Numbered from the stretch's first letter, positions 1 through 9,200 are shown. The stretch: DNA of 23,187 nucleotides from Jimgerdemannia flammicorona (GCA_003990745.1 RBNI01001302.1:1-23187); one strand, 5' to 3'. Made by a program: numbers and translations. Notes: a model not told the origin generated them from the sequence alone.

Positions 1-179
1 CTTGAGATTTGTCCAATCCGGTGGGCCTCGTTAAGCATGTTCAGGGCATTCCATCGGGCTTCCACGAAGTAGAGAGGTGCTTGGCTATAGATATTCATGA
101 GGGGCAGAGGGGGTGTAGCTCGGTTGATAATGGCATTCCAAATGTCAGCGCGGATGCGGTTGTAGATCTCGGTGGTCAT
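1..179 (-). CDS. LTR-embedded protein, N-terminal 59 codons (partial)
   Basis: On the minus strand an ATG at 179-177 opens a frame that stays open to the window edge. Its product starts MTTEIYNRIRADIWNA and is the counterpart of the frame at 20520 in copy B. The start is chosen because both copies have the ATG at the same place, about 70 bases downstream of a conserved TATATA. There are 11 codon differences from copy B in 59 codons: seven are synonymous and four are conservative (I/V, M/I, V/I, A/T), with no indels. I do not recognise the family and no catalytic motif is visible. Unlike copy B, no stop is present in the part that can be seen, so this copy could be intact. Confidence 0.65.
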   Translation of the reverse strand, partial: MTTEIYNRIRADIWNAIINRATPPLPLMNIYSQAPLYFVEARWNALNMLNEAHRIGQIS

Positions 180-315
180 GTTTGTGTGTTTGGAGTTGTG
201 GATGTTGTTTGTTTTGGTTCTCTGTTTCGACACGTCTCGGGGCTGGGTATATATGCATTTGTTCTGGATTGGTAAGATTCCATTTGTATGGATCTTGTGT
301 TTCGTGACTTGGTAT

Positions 316-353
316 TGACTCAGCTTTGTGCACTGTGACATCTGTTTGACTCA
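316..353 (-). promoter_or_regulatory. Twin TGAGTCA (bZIP-type) sites in LTR copy A
   Basis: Two TGAGTCA heptamers (316-322 and 347-353, read on the minus strand) lie 31 bp apart inside a roughly 31-bp direct repeat. The same pair with the same spacing is in copy B. TGASTCA is the core bound by Gcn4/AP-1 bZIP factors; regulation by such a factor is inference. Confidence 0.4.
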
Positions 354-434
354 GCTTCGTGATCTTGCAGGTGATTTCCAGATTTGTTCGGAGATCGCGT
401 GTGATTTCTGTGGCTTGGAGGTTGTGTGCTTACA

Positions 435-1013
435 TGGACCCACACTTAAAGCTACAATACCATAAAGATCAGGGCTGGGAGCAGCACTTCATTGAGAGAA
501 CCAAGCAGGCCATAATCGAAGTGTACCAGAAAAACTATGCACCACCACAAAGTTCCAGCTGAAGTCCGGATGAATATGCTGAGGGATCCCTTCTGTCTCA
601 CATTTACTTCAGCAGAAAGAGGAAGAGGGAGCCATCAGTGGAAGAGCTACCATCAATAGACAAACTTATCATTTATCTCGCCAGCAACCACATGGTCCTG
701 CTGGAGGGCATGGAAGTGCTCAACTGGTGGAAGGTGGGTTGTCAGGTGGGCATTGTCAGATGGGTGTTAGGTCAATTTAACCCACCAATCTAACCACCAC
801 TCTACCCACCGGGGTGTGCAGCTGCATCAAATGGACTTCCCCAGCCTGTGTGGTATGGCTCAGGACTATCTGGCGATTCCTGCCTCCAGCACTCCTGTCG
901 AGCGGATGTTCTCAGATGGGATGGACCTCATTGCCCCAAAGAGGTGTGCGCTGAATACTGAGACAATCCGGGCATGTATGTGTCTGAAGTCTTGGTGGGG
1001 CTTGGGCTGCTAA
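435..1013 (+). pseudogene. hAT-family transposase, C-terminal part, broken
   Basis: Two segments in compatible frames make a recognisable C-terminal third of a hAT transposase. The first (435-733) contains MDPHLKLQYH, like the LDPR.KL.YY region of the family, and ends with LNWWK. The second (822-1013) contains FPSLCGMAQDYLAIPASS followed by TPVERMFSDG and ETIRACMCLKSWW, the hAT dimerisation region. Between them is an 88-bp phase-0 GT...AG intron; removing it joins WWK directly to LHQMDFPSL, as the family expects. A TGA at 560-562 interrupts the first exon, and everything upstream, including the zinc finger and the first catalytic Asp residues, is cut off by the LTR at 434. A poly(A) signal, AATAAA, follows at 1090. 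It is a dead remnant. The family assignment is secure; the exact subfamily is not. Confidence 0.85.
734..821 (+). other. Spliceosomal intron in hAT remnant
   Basis: GTGGGT follows the AAG codon at 731-733 and GTGCAG ends at 821. The intron is phase 0, contains an in-frame stop, and its removal restores the conserved hAT join. It is self-complementary: a G-rich left half with ggtgggtt near 733-741 and a C-rich right half with aacccacc near 779-786. Confidence 0.75.
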
Positions 1014-1058
1014 AATTCGGCAGGTCCACAGACAAGTTGGTTGGCCTTGTGGAATATT

Positions 1059-1095
1059 TAATACCTTTCAAATTAATACCTTTCAAATTAATAAA
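1059..1095 (+). repeat. 15-bp duplication plus AATAAA downstream of hAT
   Basis: The 15-mer taatacctttcaaat occurs twice in tandem (1059-1073 and 1074-1088) and is followed by taataaaaagg. The AATAAA at 1090-1095 lies about 77 bases after the transposase stop and may be its polyadenylation signal. Confidence 0.6.
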
Positions 1096-1164
1096 AAGGA
1101 AAAAAAACCTGAGGACTCAGCCTGGAGTTTGCAGCCCAAGTGGGGCGGGGTTGACGGTGGTAGC

Positions 1165-1610
1165 AGAGGGAGCACGCAATATTTGCGGTCCTCAGCCAGC
1201 AGTGAGGGGCAGCCCCAAGCTGCCAGTGTCTGGGTCAGTGGACAGGTCGGCAGGTCAGTGGGTCAGTGGAGGGAGTGCACAAAATTTGCAGCCCTCTGCT
1301 GGCAGCAAGGGGCAGCCCCAAGCTGCAAGTGTCCAGGTCAGGGGGGTAGGCGAGGGGAGCGTACAAAATTTGCAGCCCTCCACCAGCAGCGAGAGGCAGC
1401 CCCAAGCTGTCAGCGCCTGGGTCAGTGGGCAGAGTCAGTTGGCGGGTTGGCAGGCATGGGGTCGGTGGAGAGAGTGTGCAAAATTTGCAGCCCTCTACCA
1501 GCAGCAAGGGGCAGCCCCAAGCTGCAAGTGTCCAGGATAGGCTGGGCAGGCAGAGGGAGTACACAAAATTTGCGGCCCTCTGCCAGCGGCATGGGGGCAG
1601 CCCCAAGCCA
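1165..1610 (+). repeat. GC-rich irregular minisatellite, about 5 units
   Basis: A conserved core of about 45 bases (a(c/t)ttgc.g.cctc, then cagc, then ggggcagccccaagctg) recurs with its ATTTGC anchor at 1181, 1284, 1368, 1483 and 1568. The intervals are 103, 84, 115 and 85 bp because the linkers vary in length. A degenerate sixth copy may lie near 1126. Open frames through this region on both strands look like by-products of the repeat and are not called as genes. The flanking stretches 1096-1164 and 1611-1834 are GC-rich and hold nothing else that I can recognise. Confidence 0.8.
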
Positions 1611-1834
1611 CCAAGAAGTCTGGGGCAGAGGGTGCTTCTGGTGGTCAGAGGGCGGTCGGAGGGCGTTTCCAGTAGTTGAAGTTGCCAGTTCGGGTCCCAT
1701 GGGCACCCCGGCCCTGTGCCGCAGTGCCATACTGGTGGCGCTACAGAGCAGGGCTGAGGGGCTGGTAGGGCCCTGCGTAACGGCTAAGCTAGTGCTACAT
1801 AAGAGGTGCCTGGCCCAACCCCCCCACATAAGAC

Positions 1835-1919
1835 TGCCCAACCCGTGCAAAATAGCTGCCTAACCCTTGTAAAAGATTGCCTGACCCTCGCAAAAGATTG
1901 CCTAACCCTCACAAAAACT
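1835..1919 (+). repeat. Four tandem units of about 21 bp
   Basis: Units begin at 1835, 1857, 1878 and 1899 with consensus tgccTAACCCtcgcaaaagat; the first is 22 bp and the others 21 bp. They lie just downstream (in plus coordinates) of the GC-rich repeat and end 10 bases before the stop of the minus-strand gene at 1930. No function is evident. Confidence 0.75.
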
Positions 1920-1929
1920 ACTCCACCCA

Positions 1930-2621
1930 TCAGTCCCAGGCCTTGATGAGCTTATCATCCATTGTGAGTGTGATGACTGTTGTGTCCGAGCTCTCCTCGA
2001 AGGCGATGGTGCCGTGGTGGTCATGTGGTTGGAATAAGATGGCCATGTTGGCCACAAACAGGACCCCGAAACTGTAGGTAAGGTCATACCAGACTCCACT
2101 GCTGTCCTCCCAGGTTGGGCCCTTCCTTTCCAGGACATAAAACATTACCGGGGTGACATTGTTGTCTGTGTGTATGGGCAGAGAAAGGTTGTGCCTGACA
2201 TATCCTGATGTGATGTGAGTGTACGGTTGAGTGAACCCTTGGCCCAGGATCTCATACTGCCAGGCTGTACTGGTGGATGCCTGCCCTTGGTCCAGCCCTG
2301 GGAGCCCTGGCTTGGAAACCTGCCGAAATAGACAGCAACCGGTCAGTCCTTTTTGTGTGCGGGGGGGCAGAAACTCCCCGGGCTGCAGCACCCCAAAAAA
2401 GTGGAGCTCCTCACCTCATAAGGCATGCTAAATTGCACCAAGAATGTACATACAGCTGCGCCGAGATCACCACCAAGCTGGTCTGCCATATGCTCTACCA
2501 ATCTGCTCAAAGAACCCCAGATCATAGCTGCCATTACCACACAGGCTGTGTCATACTCGCATGCAGTTTGCTCTTTGACAGCACTTCTAAAGTTCTGGTA
2601 GGGGTACAGAATCTTGTGCAT
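1930..2621 (-). pseudogene. Unrecognised minus-strand gene, 3' exons with one clear intron
   Basis: I do not recognise the product. Two minus-strand exons join well: 2621-2415 (begins MHKILYPYQNFRSAVKEQ, ends FSMPYE) and 2319-1930 (begins VSKPGLPGLDQ, ends DDKLIKAWD then stop). The intron, 2414-2320, is 95 bp, starts GTGAGG, ends TTCGGCAG and is phase 0. The 3' exon contains LPIHTDNN and, about 50 residues later, LFQPHDHHGT. That spacing of an HxD and a distal His resembles 2OG-Fe(II) dioxygenases, some of which accompany fungal transposons, but this is a weak similarity judged by eye. The sequence complexity and lack of stops in both exons argue for real coding. Upstream exons are less certain, so the entry is given as a probable gene remnant. 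Confidence 0.5.
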
Positions 2622-2623
2622 CC

Positions 2624-3168
2624 TTAGAATTGTATCAAAAAAGAGTATGTCAGTGAAGAGTGTGATTTATCTGGGAAAGGGTTAAAAAAAAAAGAGAGAT
2701 GAGTGCGGGGGATTTCGGAACTCTGGAACCCACCCTTCGCCAGTGTTACAGTATACCCAATTCCCATCCAAACCCCCCCTTCTTGCTTTTTTCGCCCCCT
2801 CTTTCCTGCCATCCGGTATTTGATGCAATCCTCATAAATCTTGTTGATGTGGTGGCGAAGCTCATCACTATAGAGGTTCCTTACCACCATTACAACCACC
2901 TCTCCACATTCATTAATAAAGAATGATTCTCTTCATTATTGGTTACTTCTGCTGGCCAATGGACCCCTTGGTTGAGTACAATTGGCTCTGATTCGAATGT
3001 AGACCCCCAAGCCTTGATGACAATGCTGGTACTACTCATGCTGAACATCTTGCTCTTGAATTTCTCTATTTGATCAGATGCCGGATGTGGTTGAACTTGG
3101 GTAACTTTGAACTCTTCTTTCCAATAGAACTGAGCCCTGATCTGAGGGACTGAGATAAGTATGTGGAC
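2624..3168 (-). pseudogene. Unrecognised minus-strand gene, upstream coding segments
   Basis: Two further minus-strand segments probably belong to the same gene. One (about 3168-2890) reads QIRAQFYWKEEFKVTQVQ through VERWL; the next (2899 down to about 2750) reads NLYSDELRHHINKIYEDC through WMGIG. They are in different frames around 2895 and no clean intron separates them, so a frameshift is likely. A possible intron follows WMGIG (GTATAC donor near 2757, acceptor ending TTCTAAG near 2622), which would lead into MHKILYPYQ of the next exon. The coding character is suggested by ordinary amino-acid composition, but the family is unknown to me and the exon borders here are tentative. Confidence 0.35.
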
Positions 3169-3288
3169 GGGTTGCATGCAGGTGGGTTGTGTGTGGGTGG
3201 GTTGTGTGTGGGCAGGTTGCATGCGGGCAGGTTGCGTGCGGGCAGGTTGCATGCAGGTGGGTTGCATGTGGGTGGATTGCATGTGGGT
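3169..3288 (+). repeat. 15-bp minisatellite, 8 units
   Basis: Eight uninterrupted 15-bp units of consensus gggttgcatgcaggt fill these 120 bases. The period is a multiple of three, so the minus strand reads a five-residue repeat of the MQPTC/MQPAR type leading into the coding segment below 3168. Confidence 0.9.
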
Positions 3289-3370
3289 GTGGGTGTTTTT
3301 TTAGGGGGAGACCATGTAAAAATGAAATTAAATAAAACATGGAGATGGGTATTTCAGAAAAAGAGCATAA

Positions 3371-3452
3371 GTGAGTGAGTGAGTGAGTGAGTGAGCTGCA
3401 TGCTGATGAGTTGCATGCCGATGAGTTGCATGCCAACGAGTTGTATGAGTTG
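3371..3452 (+). repeat. (GTGA)n microsatellite and second 15-bp minisatellite
   Basis: Six GTGA repeats (3371-3394) run into four 15-bp units (3393-3407, 3408-3422, 3423-3437, 3438-3452) of consensus gagttgcatgccgat. The core GTTGCATGC and the 15-bp period are the same as in the array 104 bases upstream, so the two arrays probably share an origin. Confidence 0.85.
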
Positions 3453-3525
3453 TACAAGATTGCTTACGAAGGCTTGCTTCTGTTCCTTTTGAGACCTCTG
3501 CCATGCAATGCATTGACTCAACAGC

Positions 3526-3971
3526 TCAGCCACCAAAGGCATGCCCCACAATGTCTGCCAGCCTTTCTTTATCTTGACCAGATGTTGCAAATAAAGTTGG
3601 CAGATCTCGCCATAGAGCTGTGGACCCTAAGAAAAGTATGAGGTGAATTGGGTCATACTGGAGAAGTTTAAATAAATACAAGTAAACAAGTGGCGGCCGA
3701 GTGAGCAACCTATATCTACTATCGGCTGCTCCAAAAAGGCTGCCATGTATATAGCTGTGAGGTCTGTGAATTCCAAGGTCTGAAGGGCCGCTGTGAGTTG
3801 TTGCTGGAATTCTCCCTCATCTCCGCCATCACCATCGCCATCACCACTGCCACCACCATCACCCCTTTGGCTCTTGATGAGCAGCTTGTGTGCTGTCCAT
3901 ATGAGAAAGAATCTAATATTGTCAGCAGAGAGTACATTTCCACCTCGAATACTCCCTCTTTTGATGATCAT
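3526..3971 (-). pseudogene. Possible 5' coding remnant of the minus-strand gene
   Basis: The minus strand from 3971 reads a stretch with an acidic Gly/Asp-rich run followed by EFQQQLTAALQTLEFTDLTA and IYMAAFLEQPIVDI. The conserved-looking part stops near 3720, where GTTGCT could start a short intron ending CTCCAG near 3662. Beyond it, segments such as SSMARSANFICNIW appear in other frames. The composition looks like real protein but the frames are broken and I know no family that it belongs to. It may be the start of the gene continued at 1930-3168, with the minisatellites lying in an intron or expanded within an exon. 3972-4044 holds nothing that I can recognise. Confidence 0.3.
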
Positions 3972-4044
3972 TGTAGGGTGAAAAATGAGTAGACTGGACC
4001 AATGTACAAATTAAGAGCTGCTGTTTTGTTTGCTCGTGATGCGG

Positions 4045-4196
4045 CAGGAAAGAACAAAGAAAAAGAATAAAGAAAAAGAACAAAGAAAAGAACAAAAGAA
4101 GAGAGAGAGCAAAAGGAAAGGGTGATGTCACCAAAGTGCAGCAGGAAAAAAAAAACAAGAGCGAAATGAACAAAAGAAAGGGTGATGACACCAAAG
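4045..4196 (+). repeat. Purine-rich tract with a 27-bp direct repeat
   Basis: The plus strand is almost all A and G from 4045 to 4120. A 26-27-base sequence containing aaagggtgatg(t/a)caccaaag occurs at 4110-4136 and again at 4171-4196. Apparent frames here on the minus strand are runs of Phe, Leu and Ser and are not called. Confidence 0.7.
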
Positions 4197-4200
4197 ATTT

Positions 4201-4324
4201 CAATCTGGATGGATCAATCTGGATGGACCAATCCAGATGGACCAATCTGGATAGACCAATCCAGATCAATCCGGATGGATCAATCCAGTTGGATCAATCC
4301 AGATTAATCCGGATCAATCCGGAT
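4201..4324 (+). repeat. 14/10-bp minisatellite, CAATCCGGATGGAT type
   Basis: Ten units of caatc(c/t)(g/a)gat, either 14 bp with a GGAC/GGAT tail or 10 bp without it, follow each other without gaps in the order 14,14,14,14,10,14,14,10,10,10. The array ends just before the G-rich sequence taken as the start of LINE A. Confidence 0.85.
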
Positions 4325-4595
4325 CAGATCACAAGACCAATCCAAGTTGATTTGAATCCATCACATGATGAATCTGAATCGAATCTCATCCAGATCAACT
4401 CCATCCATTTGGAGCACTATTCCCAAGAGCTTTGCAGCTGCTGCAGGGGCTGGTGTGGCTACTGGAAGGGCTGGTGGGCAGGGGAGGACTGGTGGGATTG
4501 AAGCCTGGCATATGGTGGTTGGGAATAGGAGGACTGCAGCTAGGCCCATAGGGGTTGGATAGGGGGGGCATAGTGTTGACAGGGGGAGGGGTCAG

Positions 4596-6149
4596 GTGAT
4601 GAGTCAGGTGACAGGTCAGGTGGCTGGCAGGGGACAGGGGTCTGGTGGTGTGATGCTGGGGACTGGTTCTTCTGTGGCTGGGCAGGTGGCTGGGGAGAGG
4701 ACTGCTGGTGGTGCAGCTATGCCTGGCAGGACAACTACAGGTGTTTTAGGGACCAAGAGAAAGGTGACTCTGGCAGCAGGGACAGGCGAGTTAGTGGTGA
4801 GGCCTTTCTTTCACAAATCAGTTTCAACATGAGCAGTCTTGGTGAACTTCCTGAGATTGGTGATGTCAGCGAGGGAGGTTCTGAGGCTAGTGGGGGAGGA
4901 AGTGGCTGGAGCAGAATCTCTGAAGTTCATCCCTTCAGCGGAGGTTGTGGAGATTGGATTTGTGGAGAAGGATGCAATGGTGAAGGCACTGGAGAAAGGA
5001 ATGGTGGTCAAGGATGTCTGGATTGGGATGACAAGGTGCCTGAGGTGGGACCCACATGCTGTTCAGCTGGTGGTAGAAGGATTGCCAATGCTGGGGAGAC
5101 AGGAGACCAAGGAGATGGTGGTAGAGGCACTGGGTGGATATGGTGAGATGGTGGACTTTGGGTTCATGTTCTGGGAGGGCACCAAATTGAGGAATGGCAA
5201 CTGCGAGGTAATGCTGTGACTGGAAGGCAAGGAGGCTACTGGGCTGGGCCATGACTGGCCAGAGGGGATTAGAATTGGGGGGTAAGAGTGCAAGGTGTGG
5301 AGGAGGAAGGGAGTGGAACAGGAGGAGGAAGAGTTGGTGATTGCTCTGGAGGAGAGAGAGGCTGCCAAGGAGCTGCGAAAGAGGAAGTGGGAGGAGTATG
5401 CCAAGGATTGGATCTGGATTGAGGCTGATGGCAAGCAGAAGAGGTAGAGGAAAGAGAACTGGGAGTGTCTGTAGGTGGCCCTTCAAGAAGCAGCAGTGGA
5501 AGAGGAGGTAAGAGTAAAGACGGCCAAGAATCAGATGGAAGGAGTGGAGGCAGCAGAGGTGTCCTTCTCCCAGCTGGGTGGTGTGGAGAACTCAGCACAT
5601 GTGCCAGTGAGAGGAAAGTGGGCAGATAAAGAGGAGGTTGGTGGAGGAGGCTTTGAGGTTGATAATGAAGTGGTGCCAGAGACTCAGGTGGAGGATACCC
5701 ATATGGCTGGGGTGGCAAATGTCCATTGGGAGTGCTCTGAAGCTGGTGAGGTTATTCATTTAGAGAAAGTTGCAGAGGAGGATGAGCTGGTGGATGTGAC
5801 TTCTGATGTGTCAGCAGATAGAGAGAAACTGCAAGAGCTGAGCAGGACCCCCAGGCCATTGACTCCTGGGCCCCTGGTGATGATGGCGGAGAGCTGGTAT
5901 CAGGCAGTACTTGAGGAGCTGACAGAGGAAGATATCAAGGAAGTGGACATATTTCATGGATCTCAGGAGGCATGGGAAGGATCCCTCAATGTAGTGATGC
6001 AGGGGCCTAAGCTGGTAATGGCAATGGTAGCCACTCTTCTGGATGATAAAGGATATAATATTGATAAGGGCAGGATGGCTAACATCAGGAAGGTGGCAAT
6101 AGAGAGAGTGGATCTTTTCTGCAGCAGTGCAAATAGTGATCGAATCTAG
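4596..6149 (+). pseudogene. LINE A ORF1 (gag-like nucleic-acid-binding protein), broken
   Basis: A single frame can be followed from 4596 (and possibly from 4365, past a TAG at 4560) to the TAG at 6147. In-frame stops include TGA at 4830, TGA at 5217, a TAA near 5271, and two TAGs between 5440 and 5475. The diagnostic stretch is RCLRWDPHAVQLVVEG then GGYGEMVDFGF (about 5035-5165), which matches the ORF1 of LINE B (LCLRWDPRVVQL, KYGEVVDVGF). ORF1 proteins of this kind bind element RNA. Downstream is an acidic, Glu-rich, coiled-coil-like region with KELRKRKWEEYAK. I see no CCHC zinc knuckle. The first ATG is uncertain because the 5' part is low-complexity Gly/Thr-rich sequence. Confidence 0.75.
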
Positions 6150-6239
6150 AGGGCAATTTGTGAGAACCAGTGAGAGATCATTAAAGGAAGGGCTGAGAAG
6201 GTGGTAGTAGTCCCAGCTGAGCTTTAAACAATTTCCTTA

Positions 6240-9200
6240 ATGATGATGAACAATATATATATACTGTCAATCAATATCAATGGATTGTGAGATAGTGTTA
6301 AAAGACAGCAGCTTTTCAGATAGCTTAAAGTTAGGAGGTATGATGTGGTATTTCTTCAGAATGTTCGGGCTTATGACAAGTCAGACTTTGAGAAGTGGAG
6401 TAAAAAATGGTATGGTGGAGCAGGTTGGAATAAGCAGGTGGGCATCTTGGTTGGTGTAGGCAAAGGCGAGCTGGTGGAGGTAGAGATCTATAGTGACAGA
6501 CTGATTTGGGGAAGACTAAAAGGTGGGGCAGGTGATGGTTTGATGGTTGGCTCAGTTTATCTCCCTGCAGTTGGCAGAGAGTGAAAGCAATGGGTTGAGA
6601 GATGGCAGGCATGGGATGGTCAGGAGGTAGTTGCTTTGGACATTCTGGGGGGGGATTTCAATATGGTGCATGATTATACACTGGATAGGTCTGATAGTGG
6701 AGCAGGAGTTGCGGTATCCTCTGGACTTTCTCAATGGCTTCAGATGGAGCGTGACATGAGTTTGGTGGATGGTATTCGCCAATGACAGGGGGATAAGTGT
6801 GGACCTTTCACCCAGTGGCATCCAGTTGGAACAGCATTGGTTGGGACACGAATAGATTGGGTGCTAGTGGTGGAGTGCTGGGGCAATGTACTGGACACTG
6901 CTGAGGTGCACTGGTGCTCTTGGTCTGATCACTGGAGAGTGGAGGTTTGTGGTAGATTCCAAACAGCAAGCAGTGGTAGAGGGTACTGGTGCCTCAATGT
7001 GGCCTTACTCAGAAGAAAGAAGGAGAGGGACAATTTTGTAGCAGTTATGAGACAGGAAGTTTTGTGGTGGTGGAATGAAGGGCAGGTGATAGCAGATTGG
7101 TGGGGTAAATTCAAACATTGGCTGGTGCTTACTGGCGTGATGTTGGAGAAGTAGTTGGGAAGGAACAGAAGAACAAGGAAAGAAGAGTAGAGAAGGGACT
7201 GAGATGGCAATTAAAGCTTTTGGAAAAGGGGAACTTGTCTGGAGCAGTATGCCACTGATTGGCATTAGAGATGGCAGAGCTGCAGGCAGATTTAAGGGTG
7301 TCTGAGACCAGAGTGGTGAATGGTCTGCTGGCCAGGCTGCGAGCTAGGCAGTTGGAAGAAGGAGAGAGGCTGACGAGATATCTGTCTGGTGTTTTGAAGG
7401 CCAGGAGAGTATGATATAGTTGGGCCTCAGTATTGTGTGAAGATGGAGTGGAGGTCTCTGGGATTGCTGATATGTTAGGGGAGGTGTCTGGTCAATGGCA
7501 AGCTCTTTGGCAGGATGGAGGGGAACAAGCTGAGGATATTGAGCTTGAGGAGGATGATGACAATATGGTGACTAATTGGCTAGTGATGGCGATTCCTGAG
7601 ATAGGGGAGGCAGTCATGGGGGAGGTATCTCTAGATGAAGTATTGGAAGTACTGAGAAAGATGCAGACTGGTTCATCTCCTGGAGAGGATGGGTTGCCCT
7701 GGGAATTCTGGAAGGAGTTCAAGACCGAGTTTGGTGACTGGTTGGTGGAGATGACCAATGCTGTTCTGAAGGAGGGTAGCTGGATTGGCAATGGTTCCTT
7801 GGGGCTAATTTCTCTTCTCTACAAGGAAAAGGAAGATTGATGAGTGTGGTGTAATTGGCGACCTATCATGCTGCTGAATGTAGACAGAAAGTTGGTGTCA
7901 AAGATTCTAGCAGAGAGGATGCAGCAGTATGTTGGTGTACTAGTTGGGGAAGAGCAGCGAGGCTTTGTCAAGGGGAGACAGATCAGAGATAGTACTGCTT
8001 GGGTGCAGAATGTTTTAGAGAGCTGTAGGAGCTGGCAGATAGATGGCCAGATGGTCTTTCTGGATCAAGAGAAGGCTATGACAGAGTGCGGTGGAGTTAT
8101 CTGGAGGCTGTTCTGAGGAGGGCAGGGTTTGGTGTAGGAGAGGCAGGGTGACTGATGGGCTTAGTATGGGGATGCTGAGCAGTGGTAGTAATGAATAGAT
8201 GGTGTAGACCAGAGTTTGCCTTGGGGCAAGGGGTACCACAGGGGGATCCTCTCTCCCCCCTTCTTTATGTACTTTCTCTAGAGCCTTTGCTGGTGTAGCT
8301 GAAGGAGTGACTCTCTGGACTGCAGATGGGAGATGTGGTCTGACAGTTGGGTGCCTTTGCAGATGATATGATGGTAGGGTTGGGTAGTCAGAAAGATGTA
8401 GTAGTCCTACAAGAAGGGGTTGGCCAGTATGAGAGGCTGGCAGGGTGAAGTTGAATTGGAGCAAGTGTGAGACAATGGAACTTGGTGCTGGCCTGGGGGA
8501 ACATGGACAATTCGGACAATTGGTAGCTACAGGGAGTGCTGTTCAATATCTGGATATCTGGTTCTCGGTGTATGGGACAGTCCTGCCAAGGGAGTGGTAG
8601 TGTAGACTGATTCAGAAGTTGGAAGGTGCATTGACAGGTTGGTCAGGGAGGAGCTTCTCCTTGGTTGGCAGGATAGTGGTCTTGAATGTATATTGGCTGT
8701 CCAAACTATGGTATCTGGGTTATCATCTGGATTTCCCAGAGTGGGTGGTGCAGTGGCTGAAGAAGATTGTAGAAGAGTGGATATGGCATGGAAGGCATCC
8801 ACAGATTGGATGGGAAACTTTGGTGATGAGGACTTTGGATGGAGGCCTGGGGCTGGTGGATTTCAGGCACCAACTGAAGGTACTTCGGGGTTGGTGGGGG
8901 TACCGAATGTTAGAACTTGGTGAGGAAGATTGGGGCAGGCTGGCCATAGACAATTGGGAGGTCCGGTTCTACCCTCATAGTGAGATCTGGAAGGATATGC
9001 AGGGCTTGCTTCAGGTTGGAAGTGTAGGTAGGCTGCAGTTTAAGGGGTTCTGGTGGAGTATTTTAGAGGCCTGGCTGGCCATGGGGTTGGCAGACCCAGA
9101 GATAGAGATGGGTGAGAACACTGAGCAGAGATGGTGGCGACTGGGTGACCTGTGCATTGGTGGCCACAGTCTGAAGGAGTACTCTCTGAGTGAGGCAATG

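Larger units (their letters stand above)
1..434 (-). mobile_element. Terminal part of long LTR, copy A (truncated by window edge)
   Basis: The reverse complement of this stretch matches the plus strand from 20264 to about 20698 almost throughout, with scattered substitutions and one small indel. Read on the minus strand it starts TGTAAGC at 434, exactly where the match to copy B begins. To the right lies hAT transposase coding sequence, so the element inserted into that gene. The five bases next to the terminus (435-439, tggac) would be one copy of a target duplication; the other end is outside the window. It could be a 5' LTR, 3' LTR or solo LTR. The boundary is seen directly; the LTR identity is inferred from copy B, which is followed by a primer-binding site. 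Confidence 0.8.

Noticed and set aside
974..1863. Overlapping frames of 120-240 codons on both strands through the GC-rich repeat
   Set aside because: They exist because the repeat is GC-rich and poor in stops. The products are just the repeat read in several frames.
3169..3452. CRISPR array
   Set aside because: The 15-bp units are contiguous with no spacers, and the context is a fungal genome.
3922..4269. Minus-strand frame of 115 codons rich in Phe, Leu and Ser, looking like membrane segments
   Set aside because: It is the complement of a purine-rich simple tract; no conserved motif.
4935..5718. Minus-strand frames of 120-180 codons opposite LINE A ORF1
   Set aside because: Antisense shadows of the G-rich LINE coding strand, rich in Pro, Leu and Ser.
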